Source: Tieghemiomyces parasiticus (taxonomy: Eukaryota > Kickxellomycota > Dimargaritomycetes > Dimargaritales > Dimargaritaceae). From it: DNA of 64,000 bases. The stretch lies in NCBI GenBank assembly GCA_027575765.1, contig JANBPT010000090.1:1-64000 (forward strand), in the 5' to 3' direction. Made by a program: the position numbers and the translations under genes. Shown piece by piece: positions 10,276 through 23,026 of the stretch. Below the pieces are notes generated by a model. It was not told where the DNA came from, did no database searches, and worked only from the letters and a program-made list of their open reading frames with translations. Each line of letters opens with the position of its first letter. Position 1 is the first letter of the stretch.

Positions 10276-13200
10276 CGCGAGCCGCTGGTCTCCGACGCTG
10301 TGGCAGTAGGCACAAGGTGGAGACTCAACGGAGAGGAAGAGGGTGCACGGTCCTCGCCGCCACAGGCAGTTTTTTTTTTGGTTAACATCGCAGTCACCGC
10401 TACCTCTCTACTCGTCCGTCGGGTTCGTTACACAAGGTCTAATGATCGGGACCTAGGCGCGGCGCAGATGAGATACGGTAGCGGGCTATACGATACAGCT
10501 ACTTTCAATCAAGGGGAGGTGGCGACAGGAACTCGGGATAGGAAGGCCGCCAGCAGTGGGGGGTCCCGCAACCATGGCGTGGCTGTGACGCCGAAAGAAA
10601 GGCAGAAAGGGCCGAGGGCAACAAAGCGGGTGGCTGGTGTAGAGAGAGAGAGAGAAAGGGGGAGGGAAGGGCACCTTCGATGACTGATGACCCGACTCGG
10701 GCAGTCATTGGTTTAGGCAACCTGGAATGTCAGGTCTCGGACGGGCCATAAAGCCGTCATAAAGAAGGCGGCAGGTGAGGGAGGAGACCTCGGTTTGTCC
10801 TCTCTCTATCTCTCGCTCACCCTTTTGCAACGACCAGCCTGTGCGCTTTGTTAGCGGTAACCGCGCCGTTGGTTCATTTTTCGTGTGTACTGGTGGGTAT
10901 TCGTGGACACGTCCGCCCTTTATCAAAACCCCACCGCCTTACATACCCAGCTTGACTTTAACGGCCACATTTCGTGCTAAAGCAGCTGCAATAAAAATGT
11001 GCCAAATTAAAGGGATTGCGAGCCATGCAGCAGAGGATAGACAAATACGTGGTGGGTATTACGATAAACGGCCCGCCAATGTCGCCGGTTTGTCCTGTTC
11101 GGCACCTACCGACCCGTCGTGGCCTCGCGGTGAGGGAGGTGGCGAGTAGGCGGTCGGCGAGTGGATAGTTCGATCGCCCGGCGTGATACGAGAATCGGAT
11201 CGGGTGTGACGCAGCTGCAGGGCTAGGTTTAGCGCGTGGCGGCTCATCACGACGCTGCCGGTTACTGCGGGTGGACTGCTGCCATTAGCACTGTCGAGTC
11301 GCTAAATCCAAGACGTGACATGGAACAAGGGAGGGAAAATCACGGTCAAGCGAGAAAATGTGACCTAATCGGAATAGGTCGACGTGGTCACTAAGGCCGG
11401 TGGATGGAAATAAGAACGTGCGGTGGCTGACGGTAAAGACGACTGACGGTCGAGTGGTTAGTCTGAGCGGACGGTATCGGGCGAGCACGGTCGATACTGC
11501 ACGGTGTTTTCGGGAGAGCGTGTTGCCACCGGACAAGGTGGCACATCCAAGCCAATTGAGAGGTGACATATACCCGCCCTGGTCATCACGCAGGTATAGT
11601 CGACGGCCGGCACTGGGAGAACCTCGTTTGTAGTCCTGGCGGCACCCGGCCAAGTCGCCACCATCCACAAACATATCGCGCCCCTATCTTTGGACCCGAC
11701 CACCCTCTGCCAATACTTTGACACAGCCGCCGATTATCAGAATTCGCAATACCATGTGCGGTGGCTGACCGGTTTACTTCCTACCCTCCCTCCCTGTCCT
11801 TCACCAGCGCCTTCCACTGAGGGATACACGTATGCCTGTTGCAACCCGCCCCACGATTTCCTGGCGGGTCAGTAGATACCGTGTGGGAGGGGTGGCCTGA
11901 GGGTCACGCTCGGGGCCAGCTGACTTGTAGTTGGGTTCCCGAGTAGAGGATCCGGACCAGGCAGAGGTGTCTCGAAGGCAGAAGCGACTTTCGGCGGGGG
12001 ATGTGCTAGTGTGGAGGGTGGCCAAGGCTGACAGGGCGGAGCCGGCGATACGGCTATTGCTACGGACCACTCGCCGCGCAGACAACCGCCATCACTCCGC
12101 AAGTCGGTGCAGAGTGTCTTGAAAGGTAAACGCAGCAACTGGGTATCCCGAATACTCCGCACCCCTGATGCGGTGACATCCGGCCAAGCCCCCACCCGTC
12201 TGGACACAGGGTGCCTGGTTCGCCGCGCCACGAATGGCGCATATCAGCCTATTCCGAATGTCCCGTAAGGTTGCCGAGTGTGGAGGGAGATGCTGTCAGC
12301 CTGGGCGGTACAGAACACCACAGTCGTGGCCGAGTTCATTGCCCTCGCGAACACTCACACTTACACACACACGCACGCACACACACACATACAAACGAGC
12401 AAATACCGCGGCCGTGGTCGGCGGCACGCTTCGCCATGCAACGGCCGCCCACCCTCTCCACCATCCTCCCTAGACCTGCTCCCAGTCGAAGGCGTCCTGT
12501 CAGTACCTGCTTTTCTCTGTCTTTCTTCCTAGACCTTCCCTGCAGTTTGTCGTGCACAACTCTCGTCCCTGGCTGACCCTTTTAGTCCCACCCCTCCTGA
12601 CCCACCTGTTGCACATGCCAGCTCTGACTCTCTCAATCCTTATCGCCAACCCGCCGATGTAAGTCATGGTACCCGAAACGAAGGCCTTCCATCTCCGCAA
12701 TGCAGACCTAGGGTTGCGCATCCGTCCCCACACATGGGCCCGCCAGTGGTCGTCTGCGGAATTGCATTCAGACCCTGCGAGCAATGATTATGCTGCTCGC
12801 GTACCCGTATCTGAGAGAGCGGCTCGCAAACCAGCCTTCGCTAGGGCTGGGCAGTCCTGAGCCAGGGGGGAGGTTGGACTCGCCACCCAGCCCGGCCAGG
12901 GGACCAGAGCCTGCCGAATGCAGCACGTTGCGTCCGCTTCTAACCTTGCGGCACCTAAACTGACACCTTCAATTAGGGCTACCGGGCCAAGGAACCCCTT
13001 TGGCCTCCGCTCGCCGTGTGAGATAGGGAGCCGCTACCAACGAGGTGCACTGGACGTGTGGCAGAGAACCCCTGAGGGCTGCCGAATCGGGCCGGCCTTT
13101 AGCTTTTTTTTTTTTTGGTTGAAGGGGTAGGCCAATTATTGCCTGGCCTCCATAATTCCTCCACTCGTCCCCGCCTCCGCACCCCCCCCCCCCCACACAC

Positions 13201-13836
13201 CTTGCAAACGGTTTCAACCCGTCCTTCCCAGTGGGCCTAGTGGCTTTGATTGAAGCCCCCCCTCCACGCGAGCCTCGCTTTCGCGCTGGATTCCTTCCAC
13301 TTACCTTGGCAGTACACCCCGACACTAATCCCCACCTCCCTCCTCACCACTGCCTCGACTTCTACGCTCTCGCTCGTTCGCTTCTGCTATTACCGGTTCC
13401 TGCATCCGCCCCTTGTAGAGCCTACACGTTTCCCTCACCAAATCCCCTCCCAAGCGCCGTACCTACCAACCGGAATCTCGGCTGATCCTCTGCTCTTCCT
13501 CCTCCTCCTCCTGCATCTCTCCTCCATCTTTAGCCACACACAGACCCGCGCACACATCTGCTCCGCGATCCCTTCGTCGCCGGCCACTCGTCCGCCACAT
13601 CCCTCCATAGACTCTGCCCTTTCACTCACCACCGTGCGTCTGACAGGCGACCTCTCACCGCCCATCTCCATCCCTTCCGCCGCATCTACCTGCCCCGACC
13701 CATCGCCCATCTCCAAGCTCGTCACCCATACTATCAACCGACCCGCACTCTGCATCCCACTTCGTTAGTTGCGTCCCACCCGACCAGCCCACCCCCTTTA
13801 TCCGCCCACCACTCCGCCCGTCTGTTCACTTGTACC
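10276..13836. other. Long divergent intergenic region between the GPI gene and CNOT4
   Basis: About 3.5 kb with no supported gene. Open frames of 60-172 codons exist on both strands but show no domain, no consistent codon pattern and often sit in C/T-rich sequence (13190-13800) that is better read as the CNOT4 leader. It also contains a CA microsatellite, two poly-T runs (about 10369-10379 and 13105-13116) and a run of C at about 13183-13192. A GTGCGGTGGCTGA string occurs twice, near 11419 and 11756. Confidence 0.5.
12351..12396 (+). repeat. Imperfect (CA)n microsatellite
   Basis: Alternating CA units interrupted by GC substitutions in the CNOT4 upstream region. No function is implied. Confidence 0.9.
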
Positions 13837-16800
13837 ATGCTGACAGTTGAAGATTGGGAGTGCCCCCTCTGCCTCGAGGAGATGGATTTTTCCGATCGCG
13901 GCTTCAAGCCGTGCGCCTGCGGTTACCAGGTAACTATACTGCACGCTTGCCATTGACCGACCAACTATAAACTGCTATCCCGTCGGTCTACACCGCCACC
14001 GCCAAGCTCCCCCTGGCCCACCTAACCTCTCTCTTACGTTCTCCATTTTCCATATCGTTGTCCTATCCCCCCTCCCTCCGGTGTAGGTCTGTCGATTCTG
14101 CTGGAATCACATCAAGGAAGACTTAAACGACAAGTGTCCTGCCTGCCGCCGGACTTATTCGGAACAAACACCCATTTTTACGCCGCTGACCAAGGAAGAC
14201 ATCCAGCGTCTAAAACAGGAGAAACGGGCTAAACAGCGGCAGCAGCGGGAAGCGGAGAATTCATCCCGCAAGCACATGCAGAATATGCGCGTGATCCAGA
14301 AAAACTTGGTCTACATCATCGGCCTCAGCAACCGCGTGGCTAACGAGGAAACACTGCGGCGGCACGAGTACTTTGGTCAGTTTGGCAAGATCACCAAGGT
14401 CGTGGTCAACAAGCGAAACAGTGGCGGCCAAGGGTCTCCGTCCGGTGGATCTTCCTCCAGTTCGACCCAGCACCCACACCTCAGTTATGGGGTGTACCTC
14501 ACGTACGCGCGCAAGGACGACGCCGCCCGAGCCATCGCCGCCGTCGATGGCAGCATGTCGGATGGCAAGCAGCTCAAGGCCACATTTGGCACCACCAAGT
14601 ACTGCACCTACTATCTGCGACACGTGGCCTGCCAGAATCCAGACTGCATGTATCTCCACGAGCCCGGCCAGGAGGCTGACAGTTACATGAAGGAGGAACT
14701 GGCCGCGGGCAAGTCGCCAAACCAGGGCAAAGTGCCGTCCATCGCCTCGCCCACGCTCTTCCCGGCTCTCAACGCCCCCGTGGAGACCGAGCGGCGAGCC
14801 GTGAGTCCCGTACGGAAACCGGCTCCCGTCAGTCTCGCCGCGGCCGTCAAGGAGAAACCCCGGCTCACCACATCCAGCTCATCACGTGTCGCTAAGGATG
14901 TTGCCCCCAGCTCAGCATTACCGGCCACCGCCTCCTGGGCCCGACTGGGCAGCGCCAAACCCTCCGGCCGACCGTCCCCATTGGCCGAGGAACGCGATCG
15001 GGCCAACACCCTACGTGTCAGTGAGCGTCTGGTCACCAGTCCCAACGGAAAGGCCCGCGCCAAGTCCATATCCAACGGCAGCGTGGCAAAGGACGGCCGG
15101 GCCGAGGGCAAGGCCACCCTCAAGCTCAGCACACGCCTCAGCAGCAAGCAGACCAGCCGCGCCGAGATAAAGCCCAAGCAGACTAGCATCGGTGACGAGC
15201 CGGTTGCCGGGGGCGGCAGCAGTGCCGGTCCCGCCACCAAGACCATTCCGGCGGCTTCATCTGCGATCGCAGCCACGAGTCCGCGCGCTGTAGAATCGGC
15301 CGCGATATCAACAGTTGACGCCGCCACCTCTTCATCTTCCCCGGCCATGGGAGAGACTGCCCAGCCGAAGGCGGGCGCCAAGGATGTGCCCGCCTACTCG
15401 AGCTCGTTCGACCCCTTCAAACCACGGCTCTCCGAAGAGTCTCCAGCTGCCACTGCCGAGCAACTTCCTTCGCCTCCAATGGCAGACCACACTTTGTCCC
15501 AAACCCCCGCCGACACTGATTCCGGGTCCCCATCTACCGTCCGCGGGTTTGACCCCTTCAATGCCCCGCTCGCCTCGCCTCGGTTACCCAATGGCAGCCT
15601 GCCGGCTGTGGGTGACGGGCCCAAGTCGCCGATCAACGAGTTTCTGCCCAATCTCAATCTAGGCAACTCCATCTTGGCGGGTACGGCCGGCGACGGTCCT
15701 GCCGGTTCCCTGTTCCAGTTGACCCGAACACCCAGCGACACGGGTTCCGCCGCTGAGGCCCATCCGATGCCCCCTCCGATCCGCCGCACCTCCACCCTGT
15801 CCGGTGGCATATCTGCCGCCCCTGGGGCCAGCGTGGCCCCCGAGCCCACCACGGACCTGCCGCTGGCCAGCCGCGACGAGGAGCGTAGCGCCATGGATGC
15901 CCTGTTCAGCAAGTTGAAACTTAATCCGGCCCCAACCACCTCGCGCTTCGCCCACCATTTCCAGTCTACCGGAGGCGACGCGCCCCTCTCGCCACGCCAC
16001 CCTGGTTCCTTGGCCTCGGCCACAACCACCTCTAGCCTGGCCGCCCCGCCGGGCCTCAGCCGCACCTCCTCGCGCATAGGACCGGGTTTATCCCTAGACG
16101 GATTCAAGGCCGCCAGTGGCGACTCCGTGCTCAAGTCTCCGGTGTCGGACCTCCTGACCCCGGCGGCCTTCAACCTGGCTCCACCTCCGACACTTGCGGA
16201 AGCCAGCGGACCTCTGGGCGATCATTCCCTGGCTTCACGCTTACTGGGGACGGTATCCGGCCTGTCGGCACCCGGTGGCGTAAGCCATGCGCCCTCCGGG
16301 TTTGACTACCAGCAGCGTAGCGGCCAACTCAATGAGATTTTTGCCCGGCTCGTATCGCAGCAGACCCCAACAGGCAGCGATTCCCAGCCCGCCCCTCCTT
16401 CCCTGGCAGGCCTGGCCTACCCGACCTCAAGTAATCCGACGTCCACAGAGTCAGCGCTGCAGAACATTGACAAGCTGCTCATCGACGCCGGGGCATTGAA
16501 CACGACCAACCAGCCCGGCCGCCAGCGTAGCCCCGTTGGCTTTGAGGACCCAGCCATCATGTCCATGCGTGCCGGGCAAGGCCGCCGGTCCCTGCTGCAG
16601 GCGGCGCGCGAGGACCAGCGGCCCTCGTCGGCTGCCGCGGAAGCTGGCGGCCGTAAGGTGTCCATCGGGGGTAGCACTCAGTCTCGCTTCTTTGCCAGCA
16701 AGGTCCCTGCAGAAGAGGGAGCCACCGGCAAGGGCGAGGAGAAAAACCTCGCTGCCACCACGGTGGCCGCTAGCGCCGAAATGTCTGCGCCTACCAGCCA

Positions 16801-17692
16801 GTCTGGTCGCAACCTCTTGGACACCCTTTTCCGCAACGCCGGCCTCAACCTGTCGACGGGCACGTCTACTGGTGGCGGGGTTTCGGCCGGACTGGGCGGG
16901 CTCTCTGGTCGGACTGGCAACAGCCTGCTCCACGGCCTGCCCTCGAGTGGTCCAACCGCGAATGGTCCTAACTACCTGGAACCCCCTCACGGTCTGTTCG
17001 GTAATAACAACCACCAGCAGCACCATCACCACCTCCCACTGCTTTCGCCTGGCTTTGGGGCACCCGCCAGCGCGGGCGGTAATAGTAACCTCTCTAGTTT
17101 CCTGCACGATACCGGCAGCCACGGACCTCCGCCCTCGTTGTCAGCCCAGCTGGGGATGCTGCCTGGTCACAACCAAGGCATGGGCCTAGCTGGTGGACCC
17201 TACCCAGACTTGGGTTTTCTCAACGGGCCCGGCTTTGGGATGGATCACCAGCAGCAGCCCTTAAACTATTCATTCCAGCAGCAGCCGCCACCGCCGTTCG
17301 GTGTTTCCACTGCTAGCAGCGGTGGCTATCCGGGCCATCTTGGCCATCTGCCACACCACCTTCCTCACCATCCGCCGCACCACCCGCATCCGCAACCCGG
17401 GATGTTTATGCACCACGACCAGCAGCAACAGCATCACGGTAGTAACCTCGGCCCGTGGATGCCCCTGGGTGTGTCGTCTGGCGGTAGTGGCGTATCGAGT
17501 GGCCCCCACAACCCCCCGACCTCCCTTCTGAGCCCGGCGGCGCCCTTTGCCCCACACGCCCAGGTAGGCGCTAACGGCCTCGGTCTACCGGCGTTCCTTA
17601 ACGGCAACGGCGGGGTTGGCAGTCATTTTGGTGAGCATAATACCGCCACGGCAGGGTCGAACGGATCGGCCGGCCACGGCTTCCAGCACTAA
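13837..17692 (+). CDS. NOT4: CNOT4/Not4 RING-type E3 ubiquitin ligase of the CCR4-NOT complex
   Basis: Two exons, 13837-13929 and 14087-17692, give 1232 residues; the intron (157 bp) has GTAACT at the donor, CTAAC upstream and TAG at the acceptor. The RING is split by this intron: Cys 9, 12, 26, 28, 33, 36, 48 and 51 form the C4C4 pattern typical of Not4. A basic helix follows (about 65-95), then an RRM (about 104-195) and a CCCH finger at C204, C213, C218, H222. Beyond about 240 the protein is low-complexity (Ser/Pro/Ala-rich, later Gln-, His- and Gly-rich runs). Not4 ubiquitinates ribosome-associated and other substrates with an Ubc4/5-class E2 and works with CCR4-NOT in mRNA decay and translation quality control. 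The order RING-RRM-CCCH makes this identification firm; only the disordered tail is unusual in length. Confidence 0.95.
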
Positions 17693-19016
17693 GTATCGCC
17701 TGAGTTCACACGACGGCTTTCGCTGCGATCGAAGAGCGTATTATTCTGGGATATCTGCTCTTCACTTACCTTAATTTTAATTTTTTTTTTAATTTTTTTT
17801 GTCTACTTGACCCAATATTGACCACTCAACCAAGTCGTTTCTATTATTCAACTAAACTTCACACATCTTACCCAGAGTAAACTATGGCTCAAAAATTAAG
17901 GCCCGAATTTGTGTCGGTACCCGTACGCCAGACGGTTGCGTACTAACGATAGGAACTGACCCACCGGATTTCCGGAAGAGATGCCCCATACCCCCCTCCG
18001 TACCATCGTGGACTCAGTCGCCCACTAGTCATGGGAAGGAAGGTACATAGATATGACGAAGGCAGAAAGCACTGCATCATGATACCCTCGCCTTGTGTGT
18101 ATCGATTGTACCTAACCGGCCTCGGAGACTAAGGCCAGATCCACTCATCCACTTGCACAGCAGCATTCCTCCATCGCAATCTAGATATCATTTAAGCCAT
18201 GCACACTCCGTCGGCCGCCGTGAAGTTTTGTCTTGTTTGATTGGGTCGACTGACCTCCCCCCTTTTGACTCACGTTGGTTGAAACCGTATTTGTTTTCCC
18301 ACTGTGCTCTTCCCTTCCCTCGCCTTTGCCAGACCCCTACTACTGCTCTATAAATGGACTTTACCCTAAGCGGCTTGCTATGTTATTAATTAAAGACCTC
18401 GGATATACGAATCGCTAGTTCTCATGATGCGGAGGGTGTGGGGGGGGTCTTGCCTTCCCCTCCCTCCACCCTTAGTCTTCTGTATAGACAACGTCTCCTC
18501 TTCCTGTACAGTTGGGAGACATTGTTTTGCATACCATTGATGGTCGGTGACGGAACCATAGGTGATGCAGGTCGGTGCTCATCAGATTGAGAGACTGTAC
18601 ATCGTCCTGAAGGTAGCAAGAATTGAATCATTGTCTGTGGCTAACTATATTCAATCCTAAATGAGATTCAAACGGAAGTGATATTGACTCTTTCTCTTCT
18701 AAACCCCCCCTTTTTCCCCCGTATTAAAACCCAACCCCCTGCTGACCTTCCGCTTGTGTCGTTATTCCACAAGTACCTGGCCTCCGAACGACTACTTAAA
18801 TCACGAGGATTTCTCCCTTTCTCCCGCTCTCCCCCTCTCTCCCTCTCTCCCTGTCATAATACCATCTCTTATTCATTGGACTAGCAACTATTTAGTTTGC
18901 TCATCTCATTTTTCTCTAACCTCCCTCTCTCTTGTCCTACAATCGGGTCAGTTAAAACCCTTCCTTACGTCTTCCACGCGGGTGAGGGTTGGGTCAAACG
19001 CTGGTATCCGTTCGCT
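17693..19016. other. Intergenic region, CNOT4 3' end to GGT leader
   Basis: A poly-T/AATTT-rich patch lies at about 17770-17801 soon after the CNOT4 stop. Pyrimidine-rich sequence from about 18680 to 18960 resembles the leaders of other genes here. No coding region or RNA gene is supported. Confidence 0.55.
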
Positions 19017-21691
19017 ATGGCACTGCTTCCTTACCTTCTCATCGCTGCCTTCATATTCACGGCTCTATATTCCTTTCCGAGTCACACGCAGTTGGATGGT
19101 AATTTCTTTTTCAACCCATATCGGCCGACGGTCTTTGGCACCCATGGCATGGTGATCTCTCCGTAAGCTACCCCTGTCCAACGTGGTACCCATCACAATG
19201 ACTAGTTGTCGCTCATATCGACCGGGACACTAGTGCATATTACCAGTAACAAGTCGAAAGGGGTGCATATGGAATTCAATACCCTTCGTTCACATCGGCG
19301 CATACTTTTTCTCCCCTCTCGGTTCACTACCATCGACCTACAGGCAGCCGCTAGCCAGCCAAGTAGGCCTCGATATCCTTAAAGCCGGCGGCAACGCAGC
19401 AGTAAGTCCTAAGTCAAATGGTTTCAGTTATTTGCATATCCTACGCAGTGGTTTGGGTAATCTGGACGTTCATCTATACGATAATCTCCCTCGTAGGATA
19501 AATCTTCCACATTCCATATATAACTGATACTAAATTGAAGTGATATCTATCTTTCCCCTTACAAACCATTTCCAACAGGATGCCACCGTAGCCATTGGTA
19601 AGTCAGAAACTCAATGACTACCTGTAGACCATATGCTGGTGGGATTTATTGCCCATCACTGCAAAGCCTGGGGGCTGAATCCGACGAGGTCACTAAACTC
19701 GCTATCTGCTATGCTTTCCTTAACCATCCTCAACTCAGCGTTTGCCATCGCCGTAATCGGTAAGTGGAAACTCGCACACATCCCCAAGAAACGGGTCAGC
19801 TAATTTCCTCTTACCTTAGCCGTCTTAGCCACTTGAACGATTGGGCGGCGTCATTGGCTTAATGGGCCTCGCAAGACCATTCACTCGATCTAAATCCATA
19901 AACTTGGATATCCGACCACACCGTGCAACCGCTCCCCTCGCTTATCAGAACCTTACTCTTCGGGGCTCGGTGGCGATATGTTCTGTATGTCCTACAACGC
20001 CTCCACGGGCAAGGTTACGGGACTTAATGGCTCAGGCCGGTACGTGATTCACTCATACTCCCTACCCCGGCAAGTGTGGACTATAATGGATTCAGATCCT
20101 GCCACCAGGTAACCCTGGCCCATAGCTCGCATTCATCTCGCCAATCTTACTTGCCAATACCATTTATATACACAACCTTTCAATCGACAGATCGGCTGCC
20201 AGTATCAGTCTAGAGGAAGTCCGCGCGGCTATCGGGCATGACCTTACCGAGCTACCGAATAACCATGGTTTCACGGTAAACGTGCCCGGTGCCTTGGCCG
20301 GGTTAGCTGAGACGATTCGCCTGTATGGCTCGGGTCGTTTTGACATGGCCGACCTGATGGCCCCTTCTATCCGACTGGCCCAGGAAGGATTCCCAGTGGC
20401 CCCTATCACTGCTGAAGCGTGGCAGTATTATATGGACTCCTTAAAGGACATATTCGATGACGAGAGCCGCGACATTTTCCTCATCAACGGCCGGGCGCCT
20501 CGTGCGGGGCAGATCTTCCGAAATCCTAAGCTGGCAGCGACGATGAGACGCATCGCGAAGGACGGCATCGAGGCGTTTTACCGGGGGTCGATGGCGCAAT
20601 CCATTGTGGAGGCGGTAGGTGGCCGTGGCGGGAAATTGGACCTTGACGATCTGGCCAACCCTGCCCCGACCTTCATCCCGGAAACGCTGACCACAGACTT
20701 CCGAGGTGTACGAGTCCACGCGCTACCACCGAATTCCATGGGTGTCGTGACCCTCATCACCCTACGTATACTTGACGAACTGACCCGCACGGGGAAGGCT
20801 CCGAATCTGACGGAAACCAAGTTTGGCTCCGCTGAGCACCTGCACCCAATGATCGAGGCCAACCGGATTGCCCTGGCCGATGGTCGCTGGTACGTGTCAG
20901 ACCCCACAGCCGAGGCCGCCGTATATGCCAAACAGTTCCTCGATCCGGCCTACATCGCCAAGCGCGCCCAGCTGTTCGACCCCCAGCGGGCCAACCAGGC
21001 CATTCGCCACAGTCCCCAGCTTCCCCACGGCAACAGCGACACGGTCTACTATTCGGTCGTAGACGGGGACGGCAACGCCTGTAGTATGCATACGTCCATT
21101 TCCCTACCTTTCGGGTCAGGCATCGCACCAATCGGCAGTGGGTTTGTTCTCCATAACCGCGGGAAATCGTTTAGCTTGGACCCGGATAGCCCGAATGTCA
21201 TTGGGCCGGCCAAACGTTCTCTGCACACCCTGACACCGGCCCTGGCGACGGCTCCATCACGTCGACGTCCGGCTAGCGGCTCCGGTAGGGCCGAGAGCAC
21301 CGTGGAACCGCCACATGAATTGATGTACAGTTTCGGAGTGGTCGGCAGCTACATGCAGACGGAGACCCAGGTACAGCTCCTGGTTAACATGTTGGCGTTC
21401 GGAGACAGCCCTCAGGGTGCGCTCGACCGCCCGCGCTACCGTGCAGATGCGAAGCCGCGAGCGAACGGCACTGCCGATACCACGTTGATGATGGAGGAGG
21501 AATTCCCGCAGGAAACTCGCGACAAGCTCACTCACAGAGGTTTCCAAGTCACCTTACAGACCGGATTTGGCCGGTATGATATGATGGGACGTGCACACAT
21601 CATCGCCCGCCACTATGATCAGGAAGCTGACCAATATGTGTTGATAGGGGCTACCGACCCACGCACGGACGGCCAGGCGCTCGGCTGGTGA
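19017..21691 (+). CDS. Gamma-glutamyltransferase / glutathione hydrolase family protein, six exons
   Basis: Exons 19017-19162, 19344-19401, 19579-19597, 19739-19759, 19949-20039 and 20191-21691 join in frame to 611 residues; all introns (141-189 bp) are GT..AG. The spliced N-terminal half reads through the family's signatures: [38 protein letters not shown], then LNGSGR. The autoprocessing Thr is expected at about residue 396 ([18 protein letters not shown]), splitting the chain into alpha and beta parts; downstream [10 protein letters not shown] and FSLDPDSPN also match. The family cleaves gamma-glutamyl bonds such as that of glutathione. A hydrophobic N-terminus ([19 protein letters not shown]) suggests a signal anchor or signal peptide. 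An in-frame extension to 18897 starts with TTG and was not used. Substrate preference cannot be told. Confidence 0.9.
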
Positions 21692-23026
21692 CCGCGCCAT
21701 CTATCCCCCTCCCCACTGTCGGGTCATTTTCGTTGCTATTGGTTTTGATTAGGAGTTTATCTGAACATGCCCGGTCACTCACCCCATTAAACTTATGACG
21801 GTATTTTCTAGCTGAAGCCGCTGGCCCCAGACGCTAACGACGATGCTGGCTAGCACAGGTAATTACACGCGCCGTCCTGTATCGCCACAACCCAGGGGTG
21901 GAAGGCAAGGGGTGCTCCCTAAACCTCATCCCGCTCCTTGTCTCGGGTACATACCCTTAATTAGCCCCACTGGAGTTCTACTTAACGGTGGGGGGTAAAG
22001 AAGGCGGCCAATGACAAGGAAGGGGTTTGGTGAAGCTGAGCGCAGAGCACCACCTAATCTCCGCACATCGCCCAGACAGAGGTCAATGAGCTCCGGCGGG
22101 GTGCAGGGTTCGGATGCAGCCTCGTCTCTGCGCATCCATCTATTGCAACGGAAGTCTCCTCGCCGCTTCCCCCACGAGCAAAACCGTGCCTTCGCCTCTG
22201 TCTCATTTCTCCCACATTCCTGGAATTCCCCCGACGTCAGTTGTTGACCATCACCGCTACAGTCCGCAGTCCGTTCCGTCGAAGAAGACGTCACTCTACC
22301 AGACTCTATCTGCAAGGGTTCTCACTGCCCCTCTCCCCTCCCAGTTGCCAAGCACCGGTTCCACATTCCGTGTGCTGGCAATGGGCCCATAGCTTAACCT
22401 TCTCACCCGTCGCCTCTCCCCGCGGACTTGAATCGTACAGTCTTCACCACCTCTGCGCTTAACCCAGTAGCTTTGCAGGCCGACCTGTACATGCCCTACG
22501 CTTGCAATATCCACGCTGCTTTGGTTACCAATAGTCTCCACTACAACCAGGCCCCTGTCTGCATTCCATTTCGTCCCCTGTGTTCACCCGTCTCTTCCAC
22601 CCCTCACGAATTTTGGCATACCGGGGCAACGTGCCCCTCCACTCCCACTCCACCCTCCCTTCTTGGCATTAGCGATCGACTCCGACCCCCGCATTTGCAC
22701 ATTCTTTGTGCGCCTGAGCCGTCACCTTTCCTGCCCACTCCACCTGCCACGACCTGCACGTTCACGCCACACCGTCCCGCGGGACTTCTGCGCCCGGGCT
22801 CAGTTTCCACCCCTGCCCTGCTCGACGTTGCATACGGTTGCACCTGACCCGTTTACTCTAAACGGTCCGTAGTAGCCACCGCGTACCCTCGCAACCCCCT
22901 CCTGTCGCCCGACGGGACCCGCCGACTCTCGCCACCCCTCTCCACTCTCACTCCCTCTCTCTCTCGACCGGACGACTTGTAACGACTCTTTTCCCCGTCC
23001 GAAGCTGTCTTGGAAACACCCCGTCC
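21692..23026. other. Intergenic region and CorA gene leader
   Basis: No gene supported. From about 22130 to 23020 the plus strand is strongly C/T-rich and open frames there are compositional. It probably holds the GGT 3' end and the promoter and leader of the CorA gene. Confidence 0.5.

Noticed and set aside
11285..11674. 129-codon minus-strand open frame
   Set aside because: Initiated and bounded arbitrarily, overlaps other frames, no recognisable motif or codon preference.
13250..13768. 172-codon plus-strand open frame before CNOT4
   Set aside because: Pyrimidine-rich composition gives Leu/Pro/Ser runs; no domain, and it lies in the probable CNOT4 leader.
18897..19016. N-terminal extension of the GGT
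   Set aside because: Begins with TTG; the ATG at 19017 gives a hydrophobic N-terminus directly.
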